64,000 nt of DNA from Clostridium sp. D33t1_170424_F3 (GCF_015667585.1 NZ_JADPEG010000011.1:62001-126000); one strand, 5' to 3'; counted from the first letter of the stretch, positions 16,812 to 26,393 are shown. Notes: generated by a model not told the origin, from the sequence alone. Made by a program: numbers and translations.

Positions 16812-17330
16812 GTGTCGAATAAAGACAAAAACGCCCTTTGGGAACGTCAACCCGGCGAGAGCGCAAAGGCTTATGAAGCATTTGCCTCCTACCGAGATTT
16901 TGGAGCCGAGCGCAGTATACAAAAGGTTAGCCAAGCGTTATCTAAAAGCCTAACACTCATAAAACGATGGAGCAGCGAGTGGAATTGGGTAGAGCGTTCC
17001 CGCGCATGGGACAATGAGCTCGCCCAGCAGGCAAAGGCGGCGGCCGTGAAGCGCGTGCGAGATATGACCGGCCGCCATATCAATATTGCCATGCAGCTCC
17101 AAAAGAAAGCCCTCGAGGCGCTCGCCGCTCTCGACCTTGAGGAAATGTCTCCAAAGGATATTAAGGAGTTCATCAAAGCTGCAACAGAGCTCGAGCGCGC
17201 CAACCGGCTCGCAGAAGCAGAGCTCGACAGAGACGGCCACAGCACCGGCGACGGCGGCGGGCCCCGCTCCCTTGCCGACGCCATCATGGAGGCGTATGCA
17301 CGGCGAAAGGAGGAGGACGGCCAGTGTTGA
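16812..17330 (+). CDS. Terminase small subunit-like protein
   Basis: 172 aa. N-terminal HTH region (SKSLTLIKRWSSEWNWVERS), central helical segment, C-terminal acidic tail; immediately upstream of and overlapping the large subunit by 7 bases. It would recognise the packaging site. GTG 16812 follows GAGGAGGC. Confidence 0.75.
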   Translation: MSNKDKNALWERQPGESAKAYEAFASYRDFGAERSIQKVSQALSKSLTLIKRWSSEWNWVERSRAWDNELAQQAKAAAVKRVRDMTGRHINIAMQLQKKALEALAALDLEEMSPKDIKEFIKAATELERANRLAEAELDRDGHSTGDGGGPRSLADAIMEAYARRKEEDGQC

Positions 17331-18721
17331 CCCCGGAGGCAGTTTTATATTACGCAGAACACCCCGTACATTTTGTCGAGGACATAATCCGCGCGCGACC
17401 GGACGCCGAGCAGGCGAAAATCCTGCAATCCGTGGCGGATAACCCTATGACGAGCATACGCTCCGGCCACGGCGTCGGAAAGAGCGCCGTCGAGGCTTGG
17501 ACGGTTATATGGTTTATGGCTACGCGCCCGTTCCCGAAAATCCCATGCACCGCGCCGACACAGCACCAGCTATTCGACATCTTGTGGGCCGAGGTCAGCA
17601 AGTGGCTCCGCAATAACCCGGCGCTCGAGCGCGAGTTCGTTTGGACCAAAGAGAAGCTATACCTCAAGGGCTACCCGGAGGAATGGTTCGCCGTCGCTCG
17701 GACGGCTACCAAGCCGGACGCCCTGCAAGGCTTTCACGCGGACAATGTGCTCTATATCATAGACGAGGCCAGCGGCGTAAAGGACAACATTTTCGAGCCG
17801 GTTCTCGGCGCGCTATCGACGCCGGGCGCGCGGCTACTCATGTGCGGCAACCCGACACAGCTCTCCGGGTTCTTTTACGACAGCCATCACCGCAACAGAG
17901 GCAGCTATTCCACGTTTCACATCGACGCCCGCAACTCTCCCCGCGTCTCGCAGGATTTCGTCAATACCATCGTCACCATGTACGGCGAGGACAGCGACGT
18001 ATTCCGCGTGCGCGTGGCCGGGGAGTTTCCAAAGGCGGAGGACGACGTATTTATCCCACTTTCGCTCGTCGAAAACTCGATTATGACGGAGTTTTCGGAG
18101 AGGAAAACACCGGATATTATTCATATCGGCTGCGACGTTGCCCGGTTTGGCGACGATAAGACGGTAATCGGCTATAAGGTCGATGAGCGCGTCACGTTCT
18201 ACAAGAAGCGGCGCGGGCAGGACCTTATGAAAACGGCCGACGACATCATCGAGCTCGGCGAGGAGCTCGTCAGGCGCTATCGCTTCACCCGAAAAATACC
18301 GGTGAAAATAGACGACGGCGGCCTCGGCGGCGGCGTCACCGACCGGCTGCGCCAAATAAAGCGAAATAACCCGGAGCGGTTTTGGTGGTTGGAGATTTTC
18401 CCTGTTAAGTTCGGCGTTCGCATAAAGCACATGCATTACTATGACAGCACCACATATATGATGGGCGTCGTCAAAAAGCTGCTCATGCCTCACGACGAGG
18501 ACGGCGGCGAAAAGCCGGTAGAGCTCATACTGCCGGACGACAACGACCTCGTGGCGCAACTTTCTACCCGAAAATACAGTATGACGGAGAACAGCAAAAT
18601 CAGAATTGAGAGTAAAGACGTAGTAAAGAAAGCCGGACGCCCCTCACCGGACGAGGCCGACTGTGTATTGCTGCTTTGTCTGCCTGTCAAAATCAAGAGC
18701 GAAAGGAGAGATAAGAATTGA
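17324..18721 (+). CDS. terL: Terminase large subunit
   Basis: 465 aa. Walker A SGHGVGKS (res 47-54), Walker B VLYIIDEAS (142-150), ATP-coupling motif LLMCGNPTQ, and a C-terminal RNase H-like nuclease domain starting at GCDVARFGDD, with later acidic DEAD near the end. It packages DNA into proheads through the portal. GTG 17324 overlaps the small subunit gene; the end overlaps the portal by 4 bases. The Pacmotif order and length match PBSX-like phage terminases. Confidence 0.95.
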   Translation: MLTPEAVLYYAEHPVHFVEDIIRARPDAEQAKILQSVADNPMTSIRSGHGVGKSAVEAWTVIWFMATRPFPKIPCTAPTQHQLFDILWAEVSKWLRNNPALEREFVWTKEKLYLKGYPEEWFAVARTATKPDALQGFHADNVLYIIDEASGVKDNIFEPVLGALSTPGARLLMCGNPTQLSGFFYDSHHRNRGSYSTFHIDARNSPRVSQDFVNTIVTMYGEDSDVFRVRVAGEFPKAEDDVFIPLSLVENSIMTEFSERKTPDIIHIGCDVARFGDDKTVIGYKVDERVTFYKKRRGQDLMKTADDIIELGEELVRRYRFTRKIPVKIDDGGLGGGVTDRLRQIKRNNPERFWWLEIFPVKFGVRIKHMHYYDSTTYMMGVVKKLLMPHDEDGGEKPVELILPDDNDLVAQLSTRKYSMTENSKIRIESKDVVKKAGRPSPDEADCVLLLCLPVKIKSERRDKN

Positions 18722-20286
18722 GCGATAAAAAGGAGCTACCCGGCGTCGCTTGCCGCGTTGTAAAGGCGCGGGGCCCGGCCCCGGTGCAAAAGGCCGAGAC
18801 GCCGACACAGCTATCCGTTCAGGCCAGCCAAAGCGCCTCTGAATGGGTTAGCCCGCCTGTTCCACTTTCGGGCCTCAAGGTTATGGTATCGCACTCCTCT
18901 ATCCTCCCGCAGTGCATACGGGCCTACAAGAACAATATCGCGGGGTTTGGCATTGCGGTCCGATACAAGGAGGATTACCCGGAGGAAACGCCGGAGATGA
19001 AAACCGAGTTTTCGAGGGCGGAGGATATTATAGACCTCCTCAATATGGATATGGACACTAAAGAAGTGTTTGAGGACATCATCGAGGCGCGGGAAACCTA
19101 TGGTATTTCATATCTTGAGGTGGTCCGCAACGGTGCGGGAGAGGTCACGAGCATTGAGTTTATCAAAGACGCCCCGACGGTCCAAAAGACAATGCCGCTT
19201 GAGCCATACGTTGACACCGAATATTTTTTCAAGGGCCGCGTTGAGAAACGGTCGAAAAAGTTTTGCAAGTATAAGCAGGAGGTCGGTGGAAAGGTCGTCT
19301 ATTTCAAGGAGATTGGCGACCCGCGCGTGATGGATAAGAGCACCGGCGCATACGTCCCGACTGGCGTTGGCCTCGAGCTGGACCAACAGGCGAACGAAAT
19401 ACTCGAGTTCGCCATCGGAACGGACGTCTATGGAGAGGTCCGCTGGGCCGGACAGATACTCGGCGTAGACGGCAGCCGCAAGGCCGAGGGCCTAAACAAC
19501 AATTATTTCGAGAACGGCAGACACACGCCGCTCCTCATCATGATTAAGGGTGGCACCCTTACCGAGGAGAGCTTTACCAAGCTGCAAGAGTACATGGACG
19601 GCATTAAAGGCGAGGCCGGGCAGCACGCATTTATGATACTTGAGGCGGAAAATGCCGATAACCGCACCGACTTTACCGACGATAAGCAGCCGGAAATCGA
19701 AATCCACGACCTCGCCTCTATCTTACAGAAAGACGAGCTTTTCCAAGAGTATCTCGACAACAACCGGAGGCGTGTACAATCGGCGTTTCAACTGCCCGAC
19801 CTTTATGTTGGGTATACGACAGACTTCAACCGCGCCACGGCGCAGACGGCAATGGAAGTCACCGAAAAGCAGGTATTCCAGCCAGAGCGCCGGAGCCTTT
19901 CGTGGGCCATCAACAACAAGCTCCTTAACGGTTATCAGTTCAAGTACGTAGAGGCGTATTTCCTCGAGCCGGACATCACCAACCCGGACGACCTCGCAAA
20001 GCTCTTGAACATCACCGAGCGCGCAGGCGGCCTCACACCGAATAAGGCCAAAGAAATTACCTACGAGGTTATGGGAGACAGCGCGGAGCCGTATGATGGC
20101 GAATGGGGCGACGTTCCGCTCGCCTATTCCAAGACACAGCAGACCGCTCCCGGCTTTCCCGATATTGGCGCGCAGCTTGAGGCGCAGATTAAAAAGGCCG
20201 CAGCGGACGACAGCACCGCCGTCGTAGCTGTGATGAAAGAGGTTCGCTCCCTGCTTCTCCAAATGCGGGAGGGAGGGAAAGCGTAA
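18718..20286 (+). CDS. Phage portal protein (PBSX family)
   Basis: 522 aa. Portal signature features: the N-terminal crown of PBSX-type portals, GRHTPLLIMIKGG and the LQKDELFQEYL helix followed by the wing NRATAQTAMEVTEKQVFQPE. Forms the dodecameric DNA channel at the head vertex. TTG 18718 overlaps terL by 4 bases with AAAGGAG upstream. Confidence 0.92.
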   Translation: MSDKKELPGVACRVVKARGPAPVQKAETPTQLSVQASQSASEWVSPPVPLSGLKVMVSHSSILPQCIRAYKNNIAGFGIAVRYKEDYPEETPEMKTEFSRAEDIIDLLNMDMDTKEVFEDIIEARETYGISYLEVVRNGAGEVTSIEFIKDAPTVQKTMPLEPYVDTEYFFKGRVEKRSKKFCKYKQEVGGKVVYFKEIGDPRVMDKSTGAYVPTGVGLELDQQANEILEFAIGTDVYGEVRWAGQILGVDGSRKAEGLNNNYFENGRHTPLLIMIKGGTLTEESFTKLQEYMDGIKGEAGQHAFMILEAENADNRTDFTDDKQPEIEIHDLASILQKDELFQEYLDNNRRRVQSAFQLPDLYVGYTTDFNRATAQTAMEVTEKQVFQPERRSLSWAINNKLLNGYQFKYVEAYFLEPDITNPDDLAKLLNITERAGGLTPNKAKEITYEVMGDSAEPYDGEWGDVPLAYSKTQQTAPGFPDIGAQLEAQIKKAAADDSTAVVAVMKEVRSLLLQMREGGKA

Positions 20287-21245
20287 TGTTCGATTGCGAA
20301 AAGCTGATAAAGGCTATTGACGCATACGTTCAGAAAGCCGACGACGGCCTCGAGGAGGTTCTCGACGAGGCGGGATACACAGACCCCTCCGGCGCTGTTT
20401 CAGAGGCTTCACGGCTTGAGGAGCGCGTCACAGAGGCGCTCAAGGACGAAACCGACTTTATCCTCGACAAAGCGGACGGCGCACTCGACCTCGAGGCGTT
20501 TGCAGCGGAGGTTTGGCCGGGCGTCCAGCTCGACGACGAGCTCGCGGAGAAGCTATACCTCGTCTTTGCGGAGGAGTTTACCGCCTATATGCCGGACCTC
20601 GTATCACAGTATCTCGCCGCTACGGAGCCGGACCTCATCGTGGAGCAGATTACCAAGCGCACAACGGCGTGGATAGACGATTGGAGCCGCGAGCTGGCGA
20701 ACCTGATGAAACTAACATCTCACACCGAGATTGACACCATACTGAAAAAGGGGCTCGAGGACGGACAAAGCATTCAGGAGTTCACACAGGCCATCATGGA
20801 CAGTGGAATACGAGACGAATACTACCGGGCGCGCCGCGTCTCCATTACGGAGGTGCTGCGCGCTCATTCTTATGCCCGCGAGGAGGCGCTCGTTCAGAGC
20901 CCGGCTGTGGAGAGCAAAGAGTGGGTTCACACCGGCTCACACAAAAACGACCCACGCCCCGGACACGTCGCATTGAGCGGCACTGTGGTCCCAAAAAACG
21001 AGACGTTCGAGCTGCAAGGCGCAGACGGCAGCACATACCACCCGATGTTTCCGAGGGATAGCAGCCTCCCGGCCAGCGAGAGCGTCAACTGCCATTGCAT
21101 ACACCGGGGAATTGTCTCCGAGCGCGTGCTCGGCCTCTCCCTCGATGAGCGCCGCAAGCTGCAAGCGCAGGCAATCGCAGACGACGACGGCGCGTGGGAG
21201 GCGGAGCTCGACGCCCAAAACAAGGCCAAAGCTGGCATTGAATAG
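20286..21245 (+). CDS. Phage head morphogenesis protein (SPP1 gp7/Mu F-like)
   Basis: 319 aa. C-terminal minor-head domain with ARRVSITEVLRAHSYAREEA, then KEWVHTGSHKNDPRPGHVAL and SVNCHCIHR, the conserved R-x-x-H and Cys/His features of SPP1 gp7. Minor head protein ejected or built in near the portal. Starts one base before the portal stop. Confidence 0.88.
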   Translation: MFDCEKLIKAIDAYVQKADDGLEEVLDEAGYTDPSGAVSEASRLEERVTEALKDETDFILDKADGALDLEAFAAEVWPGVQLDDELAEKLYLVFAEEFTAYMPDLVSQYLAATEPDLIVEQITKRTTAWIDDWSRELANLMKLTSHTEIDTILKKGLEDGQSIQEFTQAIMDSGIRDEYYRARRVSITEVLRAHSYAREEALVQSPAVESKEWVHTGSHKNDPRPGHVALSGTVVPKNETFELQGADGSTYHPMFPRDSSLPASESVNCHCIHRGIVSERVLGLSLDERRKLQAQAIADDDGAWEAELDAQNKAKAGIE

Positions 21246-21339
21246 CCGGATATAGATTTACACTGGCGAGCTCAAAAAACGCCGCAGAGAGGCACGCAGG
21301 CCCTCTCTCGTGGCTGCTCGTGGTTTAGGAGGGAAAGAC

Positions 21340-21630
21340 ATGCAGAAAAGCGTCAAGGAGAAATGGCAAAAGCGCGTTCTTACGGACGAGCGAAAGGACT
21401 ATGCCAAATGCAAACGTAGGGTTTACCGCGTGTTTGCGGACCCAGCAGAAACGGACGTATCAGACCGAGAGCTTATGGAGGCATTCAATGCGCTTGACAA
21501 TCGAAAATGTGACGAGGTTACGGTCTGGTTCTATCGCAGCCAAGAGGAGGTCCAGCAGGGCCTCGCCTACACCGTCGCCATGATTGAGCGGACCGGCCGC
21601 CGCGCGGCCCCGGCCCTTATACGCAGGTAA
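21340..21630 (+). CDS. Hypothetical phage protein
   Basis: 96 aa, basic and helical, unrecognised. AGGAGGGAAAGAC precedes ATG 21340. The preceding 94 bases hold a hairpin (AGAGAGG/CCTCTCT near 21286-21310) without a T-run. Confidence 0.5.
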   Translation: MQKSVKEKWQKRVLTDERKDYAKCKRRVYRVFADPAETDVSDRELMEAFNALDNRKCDEVTVWFYRSQEEVQQGLAYTVAMIERTGRRAAPALIRR

Positions 21631-21655
21631 AAAGCGGCTTATCCGGCCGCTTTTT
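21629..21655 (+). terminator. Intrinsic terminator
   Basis: AAAAGCGGC / GCCGCTTTT stem with a 7-base loop and TTTTT, splitting portal-side genes from the protease-capsid group. Confidence 0.8.
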
Positions 21656-21690
21656 ATATTTCCATTCCCTTGAGATTGGAGGTGTTGGTT

Positions 21691-21738
21691 ATGAGACGTT
21701 TTAGCTACATGACGTTTATCGGCCGCACGGAGGATTGA
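21691..21738 (+). CDS. Possible 15-codon leader peptide
   Basis: MRRFSYMTFIGRTED with TTGGAGGTGTTGGTT before ATG 21691. The ribosome site is good, but so short a frame can be chance. It precedes two further AGGAGGTG-like sites before the protease gene. Confidence 0.3.
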   Translation: MRRFSYMTFIGRTED

Positions 21739-21811
21739 AAGGAGGTGGTCCAAATATCTCGCAGGGCGCGGCGATATGCGCCCACAAGCGGAAAGGAGGT
21801 GAAACCGCAGC

Positions 21812-23182
21812 ATGGGAAAGGTTCAAAAAGCAATCGAAATCAGCGAAGCAAAAATCCAGTTCGTCAGTCTCGTTGACAAGGCCGCAAACAAGCGCCAGTT
21901 CCTCATCACGAAAGCCGAGAACGGCCGCGCGCAGTTTTCCACCTATGGGAAATTGCTCAAGGTAGACGACGCCACGCATTACATTACCGGGATTGTGTAT
22001 GAGCCTCTCGTCGAGGACGCGCACGGCAATTTTATGACCGAGGCGGAAATCCGCAAGGCGGCGTATTGGTATGCGAAAAACGGCGACGAGGTAGATATTC
22101 AGCACAGTTTTGACGCCGTAGACGGCGTGACCGTCGTGGAAAACTATGTAGCTCCTTGCGACATGGAAATCGAGGGCGAGCCAGTCGTAAAGGGTACATG
22201 GGTTATGACCGTCGAGGTCAACAATGCGGAGGTATGGAGCGCCGTTCAGAAAGGCGAAATCACCGGCCTATCTATGGGCGGCGTCGGGAAATACAGCGAG
22301 GAGGACGTCGAGTTGGATAATATCAGCAAACAAGCGGCTCCGGCCGCACCGGCAGCCACGCCGGACAAGGTTGAAAAACAGAGCCTACTCCACAGGCTCG
22401 CAAAGGCATTGGGGCTCGACCCCATCGAAAAGGGCGAGGTCCTCGACAAGTACAACGAAAGCACCCGCTCATCGGCGTTTTGGAACGCCATGTGGGCGCT
22501 CGAGGACGTGCTCTACCGCTACGATTGGAGCGGTGACCGCTATGTGTTCACCAGCGACCACGACACCATTACGGAGGCTCTTTCTGACTTCTCTATCATC
22601 GTGACAAACATTCTCGCGGGAGAACCGGAGGCCATCGTTAAGGCTGTCGCCCTGCCCGTCACAAAGGCGGGAAAAAAGATGTCGAGCGCGAACAAGAAAA
22701 AGCTCGACGATATTTGCCAAGCTCTCTCCGACTTCAAAACTGCGTTTGACGAGGACGAGGAGAGCGACACCATCGAAAAGGAGGAAAACACCGATATGAA
22801 CAATCCTGAAATCACCGCCCTCGTTGAGGAGACGGTAAAGAAATCGCTTGAGGCGGCAGGCATTGTCGCCAAAGAAGCAGACCCCGCAACCGCAGCTCCG
22901 GCCGCAGCGCCCGCGCAGCAGCCCGCAGAGCCGGAGGCCGCCCCGGACATTGAGACCACCGTAGAAAAGGCCGTACAAAAGGCTCTTGTCGCGTGCGGCC
23001 TTATTGAGGAGGAACCCGCCGCAGAGGAGCCCGTCACAAAGGCCACCCTCGAGGAGGTTGTCTCTGAAACCGTGAACAAGGCGCTCGAGCCGCTGCTCAA
23101 GGCGCGCGGCATTGCGAGCAACCTGAACGACACAAAACCCATCGAGAAGTCCGGCCCGCACTATCTGGCCGGTATTCTCTAA
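21812..23182 (+). CDS. XkdF-like prohead serine protease, fused to scaffold-like C-terminus
   Basis: 456 aa. Residues 1-175 match PBSX XkdF-type proteases: FVSLVDKAANKRQFLI, YEPLVEDAHGNFM, VDIQHSFDAVDGVTVVENY, GTWVMTVEVNNAEVW, TGLSMGG. His of QHSF and Ser of GLSM are the likely catalytic pair. The Ala/Pro/Glu-rich C-terminal third looks like a scaffold. AAAGGAGGTGAAACCGCAGC precedes ATG 21812. It precedes the capsid gene by 24 bases. Confidence 0.85.
   Translation: MGKVQKAIEISEAKIQFVSLVDKAANKRQFLITKAENGRAQFSTYGKLLKVDDATHYITGIVYEPLVEDAHGNFMTEAEIRKAAYWYAKNGDEVDIQHSFDAVDGVTVVENYVAPCDMEIEGEPVVKGTWVMTVEVNNAEVWSAVQKGEITGLSMGGVGKYSEEDVELDNISKQAAPAAPAATPDKVEKQSLLHRLAKALGLDPIEKGEVLDKYNESTRSSAFWNAMWALEDVLYRYDWSGDRYVFTSDHDTITEALSDFSIIVTNILAGEPEAIVKAVALPVTKAGKKMSSANKKKLDDICQALSDFKTAFDEDEESDTIEKEENTDMNNPEITALVEETVKKSLEAAGIVAKEADPATAAPAAAPAQQPAEPEAAPDIETTVEKAVQKALVACGLIEEEPAAEEPVTKATLEEVVSETVNKALEPLLKARGIASNLNDTKPIEKSGPHYLAGIL
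22796..23182 (+). CDS. Possible nested scaffold protein (in-frame internal start)
   Basis: ATG 22796 is in frame within the protease gene and preceded by AAAGGAGG at 11 bases. The product would be 128 aa, helical, Ala/Glu-rich, starting MNNPEITALVEETVKKSLEA. A nested scaffold sharing the protease C-terminus is known for lambda C/Nu3; here it is inferred from the ribosome site and composition. Confidence 0.5.
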   Translation: MNNPEITALVEETVKKSLEAAGIVAKEADPATAAPAAAPAQQPAEPEAAPDIETTVEKAVQKALVACGLIEEEPAAEEPVTKATLEEVVSETVNKALEPLLKARGIASNLNDTKPIEKSGPHYLAGIL

Positions 23183-23206
23183 TCAGAAAAAGGAGGATAT
23201 TTTATC

Positions 23207-24145
23207 ATGCCTAACAACGCAAATATCATCAGAAAGGCCAATGAGACGCTCACCACCACTGGCGTCACTTCCGGCCTGCTGAACCCGGAACAGGCGCAGC
23301 GGTTCATGCAGCAGACTTTTGAGGCAACCCCTCTCTCCGCCCTCGTCCGCCACGAAATGCGCCGGGCCAAGAGCGGCGAAATCGACAAAATCGGTATCGC
23401 CTCCCGCATTCTCCGCAAAAAGGTCGAGAACACCGACGACGGCTACCGCGCAAAGCCTAACTTTGGGGCGGTTGAGTATGCTACCACCGCCGTCCGCCTG
23501 CCGTGGGAAATCACCGAGGAAACCCTCCGCGAGAATATCGAGGGGCAGGGCCTCGAGGCGACCATTACCAACCTTATGACCCGCCAGATTGGCATTGACC
23601 GCGAGGACCTCTGCATTAACGGCGACGCGGAATATGCCACCGAGGACGCCGACAAAGAGTTCCTCACCATCAACAACGGCTGGGTAAAGCAGATTATGGG
23701 CGACGGCCATGTGGTTGACCGCACCTCCGAGAACGCCGGAGCCATGAGCGTTGACGTGTTCTACGATTGCCTGCGCTCCCTGCCGAACAAGTATAACAAC
23801 GGCGCGCTGCGCTGGCTGATGTCTCCGCACCGCCGTCAGGAATGGGAGCGGTATATCCTCGACAAGGCCATCACCGTCGGAGGTATCATCAGCGACCGGC
23901 GCGTGGAGAACCCTGTTTCTATCCCGGCCGTTGAGGTTCCCTCCATGCCCGACGACAAAATTATCCTCACCAACCCGCAGAACCTCATTGTCGTAAATAC
24001 CTACGGTGTGATTATCCGCAAGACCACCGAGGGCAAAGAGGCCATTATGCAGGATAAGCGTTTCTACGTCGTGCATTTTGATTTTGACGCTATCATCGAG
24101 GAGACGGACGCGACCGCCATCATCACTGGCCTCGCCGCCCTGTAA
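23207..24145 (+). CDS. Major capsid protein (PBSX XkdG-like)
   Basis: 312 aa. HK97-fold capsid of the XkdG group: N-terminal arm, EYATTAVRLPWEITEETLREN, RQIGIDREDLCINGD, RWLMSPHRRQEW and C-terminal HFDFDAIIEETDATAII. Placed directly after the protease/scaffold gene with AAAAAGGAGG 12 bases before ATG 23207. Highest codon adaptation of the region by eye. Confidence 0.92.
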   Translation: MPNNANIIRKANETLTTTGVTSGLLNPEQAQRFMQQTFEATPLSALVRHEMRRAKSGEIDKIGIASRILRKKVENTDDGYRAKPNFGAVEYATTAVRLPWEITEETLRENIEGQGLEATITNLMTRQIGIDREDLCINGDAEYATEDADKEFLTINNGWVKQIMGDGHVVDRTSENAGAMSVDVFYDCLRSLPNKYNNGALRWLMSPHRRQEWERYILDKAITVGGIISDRRVENPVSIPAVEVPSMPDDKIILTNPQNLIVVNTYGVIIRKTTEGKEAIMQDKRFYVVHFDFDAIIEETDATAIITGLAAL

Positions 24146-24160
24146 GGAGGAGAACCCGCT

Positions 24161-24538
24161 ATGATTAAACTGAAACTCAAAAAGGCGCGCTCCTACACCG
24201 GCGTTGTGTCTGCGACCAAAGAGAAACCTTATGTCACCGTAAAGGACGAGGCGACGGCCAATGCTGCCGTCGCCTCTGGCTTTTTCGAGGTCGTGGAGCT
24301 GAACGCTGCCGAGGAGCAGCCGGAGTTGAACACAACCGGCACCATCACAAAGCTCGGCACAATGACCGTCGCGCAGCTCAAGGAATACGCCAAGACCAAT
24401 GACATTGACCTTGACGGAGCCTCCAAGAAAGAGGAAATCCTCGAGCGCATTGAGGCGGCGCAGGCCGGAGCCAACGACGACGACCCCGCCAGCCAGTTCA
24501 CCGGCGGCAGCAATGAGGGCGACGGCGGCTCCGAGTAA
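24161..24538 (+). CDS. Head protein with Rho-N/HeH-like domain
   Basis: 125 aa. N-terminal short beta domain, then TVAQLKEYAKTNDIDLDGA with KKEEILERI, a LEM/HeH/Rho-N type helical motif frequent in the gene after capsid. The acidic Gly-rich tail (DDDPASQFTGGSNEGDGGSE) is unstructured. Likely a head accessory or completion protein. Confidence 0.65.
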   Translation: MIKLKLKKARSYTGVVSATKEKPYVTVKDEATANAAVASGFFEVVELNAAEEQPELNTTGTITKLGTMTVAQLKEYAKTNDIDLDGASKKEEILERIEAAQAGANDDDPASQFTGGSNEGDGGSE

Positions 24539-24552
24539 AGGAGGCGATTGAC

Positions 24553-24948
24553 ATGGCAGAACGGCCGTGGGCGACGCCCGCAGACATCAAAGCATATTCT
24601 GATTTTCAGGCCGTCAAAAACCGCACTGATGAAAAGCTGAAAATCGACGTTACCCGCGCGGAGCAGTACATCATCAGCTACACGAACAACCGTTTCGACG
24701 ACAACACGAAGTACCCGCAAATCCCGGAGGCGGTCAAAACGGCCGTTATCCTCGTAGCGGAGGTTTACGCCTACAACGCCGTGGAGGGAGAACGCAGGCT
24801 CAAGAGCGAGACGTTCGACGACTATTCCTATACGCTCTCGGACACCAATGCGCCGAAACTCGACGCGCTGGACCTTGGGCCCCTCCTCGACGACTTTGTT
24901 CTCGTGCAGGCGCGGAGCGGCGTCACGATGAAGCTCCGAAAGCTCTAA
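24553..24948 (+). CDS. Head-tail connector (XkdH/DUF3199-like)
   Basis: 131 aa, begins WATPADIKAYSDF, followed by a helical bundle (KLKIDVTRAEQYIISYTNNRF) typical of gp6-like connector proteins that sit under the portal. AAAGGAGGCGATTGAC precedes the ATG. Confidence 0.75.
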   Translation: MAERPWATPADIKAYSDFQAVKNRTDEKLKIDVTRAEQYIISYTNNRFDDNTKYPQIPEAVKTAVILVAEVYAYNAVEGERRLKSETFDDYSYTLSDTNAPKLDALDLGPLLDDFVLVQARSGVTMKLRKL

Positions 24949-24962
24949 AGGAGGGAGACGCT

Positions 24963-25328
24963 ATGGCATTTGAAACTCTGCTGGACCACCTTTGCGACAT
25001 CTATCATATCCAGTGCAGCGATACGTCGCCGGGCTACAACCTGCCCTCCTCACCGTCATTCAGTTACCCGGAACAGCCGGACCTATCCTCTGTCCCCTGC
25101 CATTTTGGAGTAACACATTCCACCGTCGCCGTCGTGCAGGCAGACCCGCAGGCGAACCTTGAAGCAAAGCTCAAGCTCGTTCTCCCTACTGGAACCGATG
25201 TCCGCCTCAACGACAAAATTGTAGACCGCACCAGCGGCTACGAGTACACCGCCGAAGTCCCGAGGAATATCAGAGGCCACCACGTCACGGTGCTTTTGCG
25301 CCGGACCGGCCAACAGGAGCCGCTATAA
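24963..25328 (+). CDS. Head-closure protein (DUF3599-like)
   Basis: 121 aa, beta-rich; PCHFGV and a C-terminal VLLRRT match head-closure proteins of the SPP1 gp16/XkdH order. Lies between connector and HK97 gp10-like gene, and overlaps the latter by one base. Confidence 0.65.
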   Translation: MAFETLLDHLCDIYHIQCSDTSPGYNLPSSPSFSYPEQPDLSSVPCHFGVTHSTVAVVQADPQANLEAKLKLVLPTGTDVRLNDKIVDRTSGYEYTAEVPRNIRGHHVTVLLRRTGQQEPL

Positions 25329-25855
25329 TGGCACGCTCGGACGTTCACATTGATTTCGGCGATTTTGACAGGTTTTTCACCCTGCTACGACAGGCGGCAG
25401 GCGGGGACTTCAAAGAGGAGCTCCAACACTTTTTGGAGGGGCTCGGCTACGAGTTTCTCCGCATTTTGGAGGACGAGATAATCCGGCGGAAAGTGGTAGA
25501 CACCCGCGAATTGCTCGCCAGCTTTCACAAGGGCGACAAAAACAACATTTGGGAAATGGACGAGAGCCGCGTCTCCCTTGAGGTGGGAACGAACCTCGAG
25601 TATGCCACCTACGTCAACGATGGACACTGGACCAACAAAAAAGGCGTAGCCGTCCGGTTTGTACCGGGCCGCTGGCAGGGAGACAGGTTCATCTACGAAA
25701 AAGGCGCAAACACCGGCATGGTCCTCAAGCAGCAATGGGTAGAGGGCTCCCACTATTGGGAGAGCGCCCTCCGCATACTCGAAAGGGTTTACCCGGAGTT
25801 GCTGGCTGAAAAGCTCGAGGAGTGGCTCGAAAAGTATTTCAGTGAGTTTATTTGA
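25328..25855 (+). CDS. HK97 gp10-like/XkdI tail-completion protein
   Basis: 175 aa. VDTRELLASFHKGDKNN, then YATYVNDGHWTNKKGV and the aromatic-rich end are the pattern of the HK97 gp10/XkdI family at the head-tail interface. ATG 25328 overlaps the previous stop. Confidence 0.8.
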   Translation: MARSDVHIDFGDFDRFFTLLRQAAGGDFKEELQHFLEGLGYEFLRILEDEIIRRKVVDTRELLASFHKGDKNNIWEMDESRVSLEVGTNLEYATYVNDGHWTNKKGVAVRFVPGRWQGDRFIYEKGANTGMVLKQQWVEGSHYWESALRILERVYPELLAEKLEEWLEKYFSEFI

Positions 25856-25868
25856 GGGAGGTGATGGC

Positions 25869-26393
25869 TTGCTCGAGCAAGAGATAGCGAGCATTATGCG
25901 ATTTGTGCTCGATAACGCTGCGGGAGCAGCACCTTATTACGACCGGTTGCCGGAGGGGTTTTTGGTCCCGTCCATCTACTTCCCGGCACCTGAAATTGAG
26001 ACGAGGGGCGAGACTTTTTCAACCTATTCGCTCGACTACGCATGGTACATCAAGGTATTCCATGTGAACGCGCGCCCGGCACATGAGCTCGCTCTTTCCG
26101 TTCTCACCGCCATTAAGGCGGCACGCAATCTTATCCCGCTCATCGACAAAGCCGGAGAACAGACCGGAAAGGGGTTCCGGCTCAAAGACCCGGAGCTCAA
26201 GAACCTCGATGGGAAACCGAGCGCGGTCCAGCTCGCTCTCTATTGGAGCAGCCCGCGCCCGTATAATGACCCGGACGCGCAAAAGATGATGGTCTATGAC
26301 CTCGATATGCACAACAAAAGCGCATACGACGAGGCCGTGGCACAAATCAAAGCTACGCGCGCCGACACCAACAGACAGGAGGTATTTCCATGA
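25869..26393 (+). CDS. Tail terminator-like protein (XkdJ/DUF6838)
   Basis: 174 aa. YFPAPEIETRGETFSTYSLD and WYIKVFHVN match the phage tail-terminator group placed before the sheath. The start TTG 25869 is chosen because GGGAGGTGAT lies 7 bases upstream; an upstream GTG at 25842 has no ribosome site. Confidence 0.7.
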   Translation: MLEQEIASIMRFVLDNAAGAAPYYDRLPEGFLVPSIYFPAPEIETRGETFSTYSLDYAWYIKVFHVNARPAHELALSVLTAIKAARNLIPLIDKAGEQTGKGFRLKDPELKNLDGKPSAVQLALYWSSPRPYNDPDAQKMMVYDLDMHNKSAYDEAVAQIKATRADTNRQEVFP

